A stretch of DNA of 64,000 bases from Acidobacteriota bacterium (GTDB lineage: Bacteria; Acidobacteriota; Blastocatellia; Pyrinomonadales; Pyrinomonadaceae), in the NCBI GenBank assembly GCA_023389035.1, contig JAEWFC010000038.1, positions 124,001-188,000 on the forward strand, read 5' to 3'. Shown here in pieces: positions 1-6,670 of this stretch. The position numbers and the translations under genes were made by a program. The notes beneath the pieces were generated by a model. That model ran no database searches. It was not told the origin of the DNA and saw only the letters and a list, made by a program, of their open reading frames with translations. Numbering within the stretch: the first letter of the stretch is position 1; every line of letters starts with the position of its first letter.

Positions 1-42
1 AAGCCGCCAGATCAAAACATCGCAAATCAGCGTCACAGTCCG

Positions 43-145
43 CTTCGCTAACGGCATGTTTGTAGCCCCACGTGAAGCGTAGCCCCACGTGCAGTGTAGC
101 GGAACGTGGGGTTGATCAAATAAAAAGATCCTTCCAACCTGCCGG
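43..145. repeat. Intergenic repeat unit, copy 1
   Basis: Non-coding. The stretch contains 'TTTGTAGCCCCACGTG', then a GTAGCGGAACGTGGGG arm that can fold back on CCCCACGT, then a run ending in 'CCTTCCAACCTGCCGGAGGCC'-like sequence. A second copy with the same order of elements lies at 601-692. The short open frames crossing it are repetitive and look like shadows. Confidence 0.75.
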
Positions 146-179
146 AGGCCGTCTTCCGCCCGCCGTCGCGAGCAAACTG

Positions 180-305
180 TGAGAGCCACAGGCAGAAACC
201 CGAGCCGTAGCGAGGGTGTTTGCGTCTGTCGTCGCTCTCCACGCCGTCGAGAGCTAATGATGAGCAGCACAGGCAGAAACCCGAGCCGTAGCGAGGGTGT
301 TTGTA
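180..305. repeat. Pair of 42-bp direct repeats
   Basis: Two copies of a block reading CACAGGCAGAAACCCGAGC then CGTAGCGAGGGTGTTTG, at about 180-222 and 263-305, about 83 bp apart. Unique sequence lies between them. The block has the look of a genome-wide interspersed intergenic repeat. No gene is visible here. Confidence 0.7.
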
Positions 306-337
306 TCCGGGGTCGCTGAAGGCGACAAAGGCAGTAG

Positions 338-519
338 CCCGGTGTGAAACGCCGGGACAACATCCGCACGCCATCCGCTCCCTGAAGGGGAGCAACACTC
401 GCCGCCACGGTGCTACGTTCGACCCTTTCAGGGTCGGCTCAAATTGCTGCGATCATTCCCGGGGTTGCGGCCCCGGCCTTACCCCGGGCTATTCCATCCG
501 TCCCTTTCAGGGACACTTG
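338..519. repeat. Cluster of short palindromes
   Basis: Contains several perfect or near-perfect dyads: CCCGG...CCGGG near 338-357, CCCTGAAGGGG near 381-391 with the related CCCTTTCAGGG near 423-433 and 503-513, and CCGGGGTTGCGGCCCCGG near 460-477. Dyads this close together in gene-free DNA resemble REP-like elements. Their function cannot be told from sequence. Confidence 0.6.
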
Positions 520-600
520 CCAACGCACCTACACGGCATTGCTGCCGCACTCGGCGCGACCTGCAACAATTTATAATCCGCTCGCAAACGTTCCCGAGTC

Positions 601-692
601 CGCATCGCGGACGGCATATTTGTAGCCCCACGTGAGCGTAGCGAAACGTGGGGTCAATCAAACAAAAGGATCCTTCCACCCTGCCGGAGGCC
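601..692. repeat. Intergenic repeat unit, copy 2
   Basis: Second copy of the unit at 43-145, with CGGACGGCATATTTGTAG, CCCCACGTGAGCGTAGCG, AACGTGGGG and the tail CCACCCTGCCGGAGGCC. Differences between the copies lie mostly in the loop and the A-rich linker, while the CCCCACGT/ACGTGGGG arms are kept. It lies next to the terminator of the downstream minus-strand gene. Confidence 0.75.
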
Positions 693-718
693 AAAGCATC
701 ACTCGCACCCAATGGGTG

Positions 719-753
719 CAAAAAAGCCGAGGCAAACACGTTGCCCCGGCTTT
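719..753 (-). terminator. Rho-independent terminator of the DUF2188 gene
   Basis: On the minus strand an AAAGCCG-GGGCAA arm pairs with TTGCC-CGGCTTT around a short loop and is followed directly by a T-run. It begins about 20 bp after the stop codon of the gene at 773-1000. Confidence 0.8.
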
Positions 754-772
754 CTAGCGTCTCTAACCTTCG

Positions 773-1000
773 CTAGCCTTTCGGCGGGTGAGGATCGTTT
801 CCATGACTGTCAGATTGCTGAATCCGACCGTCACGTCCGTGAATTAAAAACTCGCTGCCTTGATTGCGGCTGATTTCTCGGCCACGATCAATAGCCTCTT
901 GTTTTGTATCCGTGTGAAGGGAGGCTCTTTCACTGCCGCCCCGCCTAACGTTCCAACCCCCATTGGGATCAGGAACAACATGATGGGTTTTTCTGCCCAT
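773..1000 (-). CDS. DUF2188 domain protein
   Basis: A 75-residue protein matching the small DUF2188 family in length and motif order. It starts with a basic segment and THHVVP, then PNGGWNV, then a T-KQEAIDRGREISRNQGSE helix, then the HGRDGRIQ-SDSHGNDPHPPKG tail. Family members are short soluble proteins with no established activity. The gene stands alone and is followed by its own strong terminator, so it is probably a single transcript. It sits between a repeat cluster and a restriction-modification island. The family call is secure; function is unknown. Confidence 0.85.
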   Translation of the reverse strand: MGRKTHHVVPDPNGGWNVRRGGSERASLHTDTKQEAIDRGREISRNQGSEFLIHGRDGRIQQSDSHGNDPHPPKG

Positions 1001-1315
1001 GATTTTTTCGTGCTACCTGGCTCTATGCTATTGATTTAAGCTGCGAGTTGGAATATGATTTCGAACGTTCTAACGGTTTTGAAATCGAAACCAACTTGCG
1101 TGCCGCTGGAATTGTTCGGAGCCTGATACGGGTAACTCGAAGAATTGCAGCGGCACTGCTTGTCTACGTGCATAGACTATATTGTGCGAGTGACGATCTG
1201 TCAACACAAAATATAGTGGTTAGATACGAACGGCTAATCGTTTGGTTTGTTGGGATTACGGGGCTTTACTTAAAGTACTTCTTCCAACTCTGAAGAACCG
1301 TTCTAGGACTGGAGC
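1001..1315. other. Gene-free stretch
   Basis: An open frame at 1048-1293 (+) exists, but it has no recognisable domain, no good ribosome binding site and an unnatural composition. It is treated as chance. No repeat or RNA signal was seen. Confidence 0.5.
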
Positions 1316-1837
1316 TCAAATTCCGACGACTCTTTTCAAGGACGAAAACCAGCCTGCATCATCGTTGGCCGGGGACCCTAAGTTAAGCTTGTTGTAAAGA
1401 ATAATTCGAAGGTCCAAAATCGATTGCGCAAAGGCTTTGTCAAGTTCCACCTGACGAAGGAGGCAGTTTAGTATATGGATCAGTAGCTTCATAATGGGAA
1501 ACCCGACAGCGATGCCAAGCGCACCAATAACCATAAAAAGGGAATTCGCAAACGACGTAAGAGTCTCCCGACTAATTGGAGCGGTGCTATATATTTCGGC
1601 GACCAAACTGGTCAAACCGACATATAGGCCGACTGTCACAAATGTGTAAACAATTATATAACTTAAGAGTCGCGAATATTTGCGATTCCGACGATTTGTT
1701 CCCGTGATAGAGTCCTTTTCCATATCTGCACTCTGGAGGAGCCGAAAATTTAAATAAGTTCCGACAATCGGAGCGGCCAGGGTGGCACAAATCATGAGTG
1801 AAGCGAGGATCACTTGTACGACTTCGTACGTGCTCAA
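1316..1837 (-). CDS. Putative four-helix membrane protein of the R-M island
   Basis: A 173-residue protein of unrecognised family. Hydrophobic segments lie at about residues 7-30 (VILASLMICATLAAPIVG), 57-78 (LLSYIIVYTFVTVGLYVGL) and 98-125 (SLFMVIGALGIAVGFPIMKL), with a possible fourth partial helix. It reads from TTG at 1835-1837, which overlaps the TGA of the Mrr-like remnant upstream (TTGA). Translation is therefore probably coupled to that reading frame, which suggests both were one operon before the methylase was disrupted. An accessory or defence role is inference from position only. Confidence 0.6.
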   Translation of the reverse strand: MSTYEVVQVILASLMICATLAAPIVGTYLNFRLLQSADMEKDSITGTNRRNRKYSRLLSYIIVYTFVTVGLYVGLTSLVAEIYSTAPISRETLTSFANSLFMVIGALGIAVGFPIMKLLIHILNCLLRQVELDKAFAQSILDLRIILYNKLNLGSPANDDAGWFSSLKRVVGI

Positions 1838-2280
1838 AATAAGCCCCCTTGATTTTGCTCGTTGGCTGACGATTCAACCTTCCCCGCCTTTTTGAACGTG
1901 TCGATGTTTGGTGGGAGGTTGGGGAGTTTGCCTGCTAGTATTTCTTCTACGGTTGGGATCTGGATGCGTTGGTAGTCGCGGTTCCAGCCTTCGGAGTGGT
2001 AGAAGCCTTTGCCTATTGCTTCCTCGATCATTGGTTTTGTTGGTTTTTCGAGCGTCAGGAATATGCCGATGGCGGCTTTCTCCCTTTCTACGACGTGTCC
2101 GAGGTCGCGTATTTGCGAAACGTTGACGCCGCCGCCTTTGACGGAGACGATAACGCGCTTTGCCTTGCCTGAATTGTCGTCGGTAAAGACGATCATTCCG
2201 TCGATGCCGCCGTCAGCACCTTTCTTGCCTTCCTCCTTTCCTGCTTCGGAGCCGAAAGCTTTTGCACGATAAGGACAAAA
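1834..2280 (-). pseudogene. C-terminal Mrr-like remnant of a split DNA methylase
   Basis: From about 2280 down to the stop at 1834 the minus strand encodes the tail typical of 'site-specific DNA-methyltransferase' proteins that carry an Mrr/restriction-like domain. Visible blocks are KKGADGGIDGMIVF, AKRVIVSVKGG, REKAAIGIFLTLE, GFYHSEGWNRDYQRIQI and TVEEILAGKLPNLPP. The D...(V)K pattern of the nuclease-like core is present. The matching N-terminal part of such a protein lies at 4173-4376 on the same strand, and 1.9 kb of another R-M system sits between. There is no plausible start codon with a ribosome binding site at the 5' edge; a longer open frame runs through an unrelated gene. Best read as the 3' half of an interrupted gene. 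Confidence 0.75.
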
Positions 2281-2303
2281 ACCACTGCACTCCCGGCCAT
2301 TTG

Positions 2304-2543
2304 CTACCGAATCGGGGTCGTGCGCGTCACAGTGCGGCCGCCCGCCGAGACATTTGTCTCGACCTCCATGGTGGCGTTTGGAGTCACTATCACCTCGACC
2401 GAGCATCCGTGATTGGCATGGTCGTCACAAAGATAGGCGTTGCAGTTCGGCGCCCAAATTACAGTTGTATCCGGACGACGACAGCGCACACCTAGATTAT
2501 TCTCCGCAGCGTTATTACAATTCGCAACTAAACAACGTGGCAT
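2304..2543 (-). CDS. Small Cys-rich protein, third gene of the restriction cassette
   Basis: A 79-residue protein with Cys and His pairs suited to zinc binding: CLVANC near the start, then VRCRR, then APNCNAYLCDDHANHGC. The C-terminal half looks like a beta-rich tail. A GGGGA ribosome binding site overlaps the TAG stop of the endonuclease gene and lies about 8 bases before ATG, so the gene is almost certainly coupled to the endonuclease. I do not recognise the family. It could be a control or structural partner of the restriction system, but that rests only on position. Confidence 0.6.
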   Translation of the reverse strand: MPRCLVANCNNAAENNLGVRCRRPDTTVIWAPNCNAYLCDDHANHGCSVEVIVTPNATMEVETNVSAGGRTVTRTTPIR

Positions 2544-2553
2544 TATTTTTCCC

Positions 2554-3285
2554 CTATTTCGATGAGTTAAACCTAACTAGCTTCTCCCACTCAATTTCAC
2601 CAGTATCCTTGCAGAACTCGTTCGAAAAATCTCTCGTGAACTTGTTTAGCATCTTCGCATAGGCTTCGAGAAATTCATCATTTCGTTCCTTCGCCTGGTG
2701 TCCTAGAGGCAAAATCAAATCCGTGTAGAGAGTATTGCTACCTGATATAAACGCCCAAAAACTTTCGCCGCAATATTTGTAATAATCACCTTTGTCAGGA
2801 ACATTATCTCGACCATAGCAGCATCCGTTAACCGCGTTTACGACGATTTGCGAGTTGCTTGTTCGAATTGTTTTTGCCGCAGTTTTAAAGGTGCTTCGCA
2901 TTTTTTCGATTTGCGATGAGTTTCCCCAATTCGGGCCTGACTTGATCGTCACAATATGCCGAGTTCCCTCAAAGTCGAATTCGAGATCAATTCCCGGAAT
3001 CCCGGATTTCCAACCTCCGAAAACCTTCTGGTTGATAAAAATCGCAAGCCCCTCGAGCCAATCACCAAAAATGCCCTCTTCACTCGAAGAAATGTGAGCG
3101 CCAACAATCTCTCGGACAATCTCGTCCGACGTAAGCATATGTTTAGCTTTGTAGAGGTACGGATTCTTCCGGCGGAGTACGGTCGAAAGCTTCAATGTGT
3201 TGAGGCTTTCGATGCGCTTTTGATGAAAGGTTCCAATGTTTTGTTCAACGTACTGCGTAACGTCGCTCAGATTCAGTGGGTTCAT
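2554..3285 (-). CDS. Type II restriction endonuclease, PmeII-like
   Basis: A 243-residue protein resembling the PmeII family of type II restriction enzymes. It has the RRKNPYLYKAKH segment (about residues 38-49), SSSEEGIFGDWLEGLAIFIN (about 67-86), GIDLEFDFEG-RHIVTIKSGPNWGNSSQ (about 98-125), then VNAVNGCCYGRDN and a C-terminal LNKFTRDFSNEFC. The GIDLEFD...IVTIKSG segment fits a PD-(D/E)xK core, with Asp and Glu/Lys as metal and catalytic residues. It overlaps the methylase gene upstream by 41 bases, the usual tight arrangement of a type II pair. Recognition site cannot be read from sequence. Family assignment is from memory and moderately sure; the restriction role is well supported by context. 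Confidence 0.8.
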   Translation of the reverse strand: MNPLNLSDVTQYVEQNIGTFHQKRIESLNTLKLSTVLRRKNPYLYKAKHMLTSDEIVREIVGAHISSSEEGIFGDWLEGLAIFINQKVFGGWKSGIPGIDLEFDFEGTRHIVTIKSGPNWGNSSQIEKMRSTFKTAAKTIRTSNSQIVVNAVNGCCYGRDNVPDKGDYYKYCGESFWAFISGSNTLYTDLILPLGHQAKERNDEFLEAYAKMLNKFTRDFSNEFCKDTGEIEWEKLVRFNSSK

Positions 3286-4111
3286 TCGTGATCACATCTT
3301 CCGATCCAAACAGGGGAAGCTCAAGCCGTTCTCGAATCCGTTCATAATAGTCCGGCTGAATTTCGATTCCAACACCATTTCGCCCGAGTCGGTTGGCAAC
3401 TAACATCGTCGTGCCCGAACCGAGAAACGGATCAAGCACCGTATCGCCTGGCTGCGTAAAAAGTTTGATGAACCATGCAGGTAAATCCTCGGGAAACGCC
3501 GCGCTGTGATCTTTGTTGTTGCATTCGGTGGCAAGATGGAGAACGTTCGACGGATAAGCCATTGTGCGCCCAACCCAATTCGAAATATTCTTTCCGAATC
3601 CACTGCCAACCCGTGAATTGTCGCGAATCTTGTCAGTTTCGGAAAGATTGCGAAGTCGAGACTTTGCCCAGTCGCCAATCGGGACCATGACCGCGTCTTG
3701 ATACATGGCGAAATCTCGCTGCTTGTTGAACTGGAGGAGACGTTCCCAGGAATCGCGAAATCGATTCGGCCATTTGCCGGGATGAGAATTTTTCTTGTGC
3801 CAGATGAACTCTTCCGTCCAAAGCCAGCCTTGTTTTCTCATGGCAAGAATAAGCTCCATGACATATGTACTTCGTTCTCCATCGACAACTTTCTCTTTAA
3901 TATTAAGAATGAATGTTCCGGTCGGTTTTAGAACGCGGCGAAGTTCCCAGCCGATAGGAAGAAACCAGTTGACGTACTCATCCGGGGCAATACCGCCGTA
4001 GGTGCTCTTTCGCTGGTCGGCATATGGCGGTGACGTAACGATGAGGTCGACCGAATCGTTTTCGAGGAGTTTCAACTGTTCCTTTGCGTCGCCTAGAATC
4101 AATTTGTTCAT
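3245..4111 (-). CDS. Type II DNA methyltransferase (beta class, N4-C or N6-A)
   Basis: A 288-residue methylase. The catalytic motif IV, TSPPY, is near the N-terminus (about residues 27-31), and the AdoMet-binding motif I, DPFLGSGTT, is near the C-terminus (about residue 230). That order defines the beta class. GDAKEQLKLLENDSVDLIV at the start and GVGIEIQPDYYERIRERL at the end are standard flanking elements. It would protect the host DNA against the adjacent endonuclease. The start at 4111 gives a family-typical N-terminus. The gene is complete and overlaps the endonuclease gene. TSPPY does not by itself decide between N4-cytosine and N6-adenine. Confidence 0.9.
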   Translation of the reverse strand: MNKLILGDAKEQLKLLENDSVDLIVTSPPYADQRKSTYGGIAPDEYVNWFLPIGWELRRVLKPTGTFILNIKEKVVDGERSTYVMELILAMRKQGWLWTEEFIWHKKNSHPGKWPNRFRDSWERLLQFNKQRDFAMYQDAVMVPIGDWAKSRLRNLSETDKIRDNSRVGSGFGKNISNWVGRTMAYPSNVLHLATECNNKDHSAAFPEDLPAWFIKLFTQPGDTVLDPFLGSGTTMLVANRLGRNGVGIEIQPDYYERIRERLELPLFGSEDVITNEPTESERRYAVR

Positions 4112-4172
4112 ACTGAATCGGGAGTCTTTCTCTTCCGCTTTATCTTATTATCGCCTATGCTTCGCCAATAAT

Positions 4173-4376
4173 CTATTCGGCTGTCGGCTTCCAATGCCAG
4201 GTGTTTTCGTACGCGGTTATCTGCGACTCGGACTCGGTTCCGCTTTCGTTCTTGAAAAGAACGTTGTAATTCCGGTTGGAATTAAAAGGCGGGTCGAGGT
4301 AGATCAGGTCGACGGACTCGTCCTTGATGTATTCCCGCAGGATATTCAGATTGTCGCCGTAATAAAGGGTGTTCAT
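4173..4376 (-). pseudogene. N-terminal remnant of the split DNA methylase
   Basis: A 67-residue open frame beginning MNTLYYGDNLNILREYI and containing SVDLIYLDPPFNSNRNYN, which is motif IV (DPPF) of an N6-adenine methylase. It then runs to NTWHWKPTAE and stops at TAG. Full-length members continue for several hundred residues and end in the Mrr-like tail found at 1834-2280. The coding frame is clean up to the stop, so the break is recent or maintained. It lies 61 bp upstream of the complete methylase gene of the inserted cassette. AdoMet-binding motifs are missing, so the fragment should be inactive. Confidence 0.8.
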
Positions 4377-4445
4377 GGGATGCGGTTGAATTGACGGAAT
4401 GTTACCTCAACTATCCCGTCGCGGCAAATGGTATTAGTGCACGGG

Positions 4446-4856
4446 TTAAATCTTACGCCGCGAGCGGGAGGCGTTGACGGCGGTGTTTAGGTCTAGGACT
4501 AGGACGCCTTCGGGGTCGACGTAGGCGTCGTCGAAGCGGATGGCGTGGCCGGGTTTGATGTTGTAGCGGGTGCAGAATGCCTTGATCGAAATGGAGCCCT
4601 GTTTGCTGCCCGGCTTTTGGTAGAGGATCCTGGAGTTTGGCTGATCCGGGTCAGCGGCGCGTATGCCGATGCGCCGGTCTTCCTCGTCAAAGAGCAGCTC
4701 GACGGCCTTTGGAAATTCGAGGGCTTCGATGGCCGGGCCGTTGAGATAGAGATCGGTTTCGGCATTGATCGTCGCACGAATTCCATTCTTCCGCACACCG
4801 CGGTTGTTCGGATCTTCAAAAACTGTCCACTTCCCCATCGGTAAAAACGGCGTCAT
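4446..4856 (-). CDS. Hypothetical protein downstream of the c-di-AMP riboswitch
   Basis: About 136 residues from the ATG at 4856 (AGG about 7 bases upstream); an ATG at 4889 would add 11 residues. The protein is soluble and mixed alpha/beta, with KWTVFEDPNNRGVRKNG, INAETDLYLNG, AVELLFDEEDRRIGIR and a C-terminal basic tail SRSRRK. I do not recognise a named family. It is the first open frame after the c-di-AMP riboswitch and its terminator-like hairpin (5096-5377), though some 240 bp separate it from the hairpin. Regulation by the riboswitch is possible but not shown. Confidence 0.6.
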   Translation of the reverse strand: MTPFLPMGKWTVFEDPNNRGVRKNGIRATINAETDLYLNGPAIEALEFPKAVELLFDEEDRRIGIRAADPDQPNSRILYQKPGSKQGSISIKAFCTRYNIKPGHAIRFDDAYVDPEGVLVLDLNTAVNASRSRRKI

Positions 4857-5095
4857 CGGCACGCCTGATACAGTGTTGCATATCTGCAACGCGGTTGCAA
4901 GTTTGGAACGATCTCGGCCTGTGGGAAACCTCGTTCAGTGCGAAGACAGGAAACAGCGGAAACGGGATAAACTTTGGGAGGTGCTGGGTGCTGTTCGGAA
5001 GGGTTATTTTGCACGCCTGAGGCGAAAGCCAGCGTCTCAGCTGCGGATCTGAGCGTCTCCCGGAAAAAGCCAGCCCCGCGGTGAGCATCGCGGGA

Positions 5096-5128
5096 CAAAG
5101 AAAAATCCCGCGACACGTGCCGCGGGAT
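5096..5128 (-). terminator. Terminator hairpin, likely riboswitch expression platform
   Basis: On the minus strand ATCCCGCG and CGCGGGAT form a perfect 8-bp stem around an 8-nt loop and are followed by TTTTTCTTT. It lies about 80 nt downstream of the c-di-AMP aptamer, the expected place for a transcription-terminating platform. A second dyad (CCCGCG...CGCGGG) follows at about 5075-5094. Confidence 0.7.
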
Positions 5129-5209
5129 CTTTCCCTTTGAGAAGACCGGATGTCTGCTTGAATGTTGAAAGAGCAGAGCGCGAAGCACACACAAGATCGC
5201 GACTTTTAG

Positions 5210-5377
5210 GTCAAATTGATCGCAGTAACTTCTTTGCCACACCTACGAGGTTAGCTGTCGGGCTAGGAACGAAAGATTATCCCTGTGTTTGCAACACTTC
5301 GCCCCTGTCTTGCGATCGCTCGCTCGACTTTGGGTCCCCCGCGCCGTCGCAATTAACGGCCTCGGTGATCAACTTTT
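5210..5377 (-). promoter_or_regulatory. c-di-AMP riboswitch (ydaO/yuaA type)
   Basis: Reading the minus strand, the conserved elements of the ydaO-yuaA aptamer appear in order: GGGGGACCCAA, then AGGGGCGAAG, then CAGGGATAATC, then CCCGACAGCTAACCTCGTAGG. The outer ends pair as P1: AAAGTTGATC with GATCAATTTG (one G-U). These blocks are the diagnostic ones for this class, which binds cyclic di-AMP and usually turns off genes for cell-wall hydrolases or potassium transport. Here the next gene on the strand is an unrecognised hypothetical about 350 bp away. The transcript probably starts in the interval between this element and the end of the DUF420 gene. Confidence 0.88.
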
Positions 5378-5417
5378 CAACAATCGCAGTTTAGCACGCC
5401 CGGCGGCTCGCACTCAA

Positions 5418-5446
5418 GAAAAAAATGCCCGAAACCGCCATTTTTA
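5418..5446 (-). terminator. Probable terminator after the oxidase assembly operon
   Basis: On the minus strand AATGGC and GGCATT form an imperfect stem around GGTTTCG, followed by a run of seven T. It begins less than 40 bp after the stop of the DUF420 gene. The flanking A-run may let it act in both directions. Confidence 0.5.
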
Positions 5447-5454
5447 TTATATTT

Positions 5455-5901
5455 TTAACGCGCTGGGTAAAATTGGTACAGGATCAGGTAGACCGCGACA
5501 CCGGTTATTGATACATACAGCCACACCGGAAAGACGATACGGGCGATGTTCCGGTGCTTGTCGAATCGGCCTTTGAGCCCTAAATACAGGGTCCGCAGCA
5601 CGAACGGCGTCGCCAGAGCGGCGAGGATCGTATGCGACGTAAGGATAGTGAAATAGACCGGCCGGATCAGGCCTTCGCCGGTGAACCGCGTCGGCCCGAG
5701 CCCGTAATAATAGGTTCGTAGGGCATGATGCGACAGATAAGACGCGAGAAAAAGGGCTGAAACGATACTCGCCGATAGCATCGCGGCCCGGTGCCGGGTG
5801 ATCTCTTTACGGCGGATGAAGTAGAAGCCAATGCAGATCAAAACGCCGCTGAGGGCATTGAGCGAAGCATTAAGGTGGGGAAAGACCGATAAAAGCTCCA
5901 T
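5455..5901 (-). CDS. DUF420 membrane protein (cytochrome oxidase assembly associated)
   Basis: A 148-residue integral membrane protein with four hydrophobic segments: about 10-28 (ALSGVLICIGFYFI), 40-58 (AMLSASIVSALFLASY), 85-104 (FTILTSHTILAALATPFVL) and 122-142 (VFPVWLYVSITGVAVYLIL). HH in SYLSHHALRTYY and H in LTSHTILA are typical conserved residues of the DUF420 (YozB) family, related to CtaM. Members commonly sit with heme-copper oxidase genes and are thought to help assembly. Here it closes a minus-strand operon after ctaB and subunit III, 24 bp behind the latter. Confidence 0.85.
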   Translation of the reverse strand: MELLSVFPHLNASLNALSGVLICIGFYFIRRKEITRHRAAMLSASIVSALFLASYLSHHALRTYYYGLGPTRFTGEGLIRPVYFTILTSHTILAALATPFVLRTLYLGLKGRFDKHRNIARIVFPVWLYVSITGVAVYLILYQFYPAR

Positions 5902-5925
5902 TTTAGGGCGATATGCGCGAGCGAA

Positions 5926-6666
5926 CTACTTCCAAAATCCCAGCAAAACGAACAGCACCAGCCACAAAGCACCCATAAAATGCCAGTACCAGCCGACCGA
6001 GCGTGCGAGGTTGCGACGATAGGTGAGCTCGCGTTCGTGCTCAGTGTGGACCCAGGTCCGCAGCAGCACCGCACCCAAGGCGAGAATTCCGCCTGCGACG
6101 TGCAGGGCGTGGATCCCCGTAATTATATAGAAAAAACCGGCGTACGGATTGCCCCGCATATACAGGCCCTGATTGAACAAAGCCCACCAGGCCAGCAGCT
6201 GCGACGAGATGAATGTGGCACCAAGTACGGTCGTCGCGACCATGAATTTCTGCGTGCGCTCGGTGTTGTTGGCATCGACCGCGCGTTTTGCGATGTGATA
6301 GACAAAGCTGCTGATCACGATCAGAATTGTGCTGATCCACACCGGCAACGGCAACGCGAAGGGACGCCATTCGGCGACGTTATTTGTAGATATGACGACG
6401 TAGGCTCCGATCAAACCGCCGAAGGTCATCAGCACGACGATCAGCAAAAACCAAGTGATGACCTTTGCCTTGTCAGGGACGGTATTCGGCTCGTCTTCGA
6501 TCGGGTCGTGCTTTTTGTACGGGAGCTTGCCGCCTGAACCGTTATCATCAGGGCCTTCGCCGCCGCCGCCGCCATTACCGGGCGGAAACCCGCCGGACGA
6601 TCGCCGCGAACCGCGCCGGGGCTTGATGTGCTCGTCTGGGAGCGGCTCAATTACGCCGGTATTCAT
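5926..6666 (-). CDS. ctaE: Cytochrome c oxidase subunit III
   Basis: Heme-copper oxidase subunit III, about 246 residues from the ATG at 6666. A TTG at 6687 would extend it into the ctaB frame; the ATG four bases after the ctaB stop is preferred. A long charged Gly-rich cytoplasmic head (about 1-75, with GGGGGEGPDDNGSGG) precedes five membrane segments. Family motifs include the end GWYWHFMGALWLVLF and GIHALHVAGGIL. Subunit III binds lipid and stabilises proton uptake but carries no metal. Subunits I and II are not in the window. The Gly-rich head is longer than usual. Confidence 0.9.
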   Translation of the reverse strand: MNTGVIEPLPDEHIKPRRGSRRSSGGFPPGNGGGGGEGPDDNGSGGKLPYKKHDPIEDEPNTVPDKAKVITWFLLIVVLMTFGGLIGAYVVISTNNVAEWRPFALPLPVWISTILIVISSFVYHIAKRAVDANNTERTQKFMVATTVLGATFISSQLLAWWALFNQGLYMRGNPYAGFFYIITGIHALHVAGGILALGAVLLRTWVHTEHERELTYRRNLARSVGWYWHFMGALWLVLFVLLGFWK

Positions 6667-6670
6667 CGTA

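Noticed and set aside
1048..1293. 81-residue ORF on the plus strand
   Set aside because: No ribosome binding site, no family resemblance and odd composition in an otherwise gene-free gap.
2281..2406. 5' extension of the Mrr-like remnant (MLGRGDSDSKRHHGG...)
   Set aside because: It overlaps the Cys-rich gene out of frame and has no resemblance to methylase sequence.
5134..5454. Protein-coding gene between DUF420 and the hypothetical gene
   Set aside because: The open frames are short and unlike proteins; the conserved sequence is explained by the c-di-AMP aptamer.
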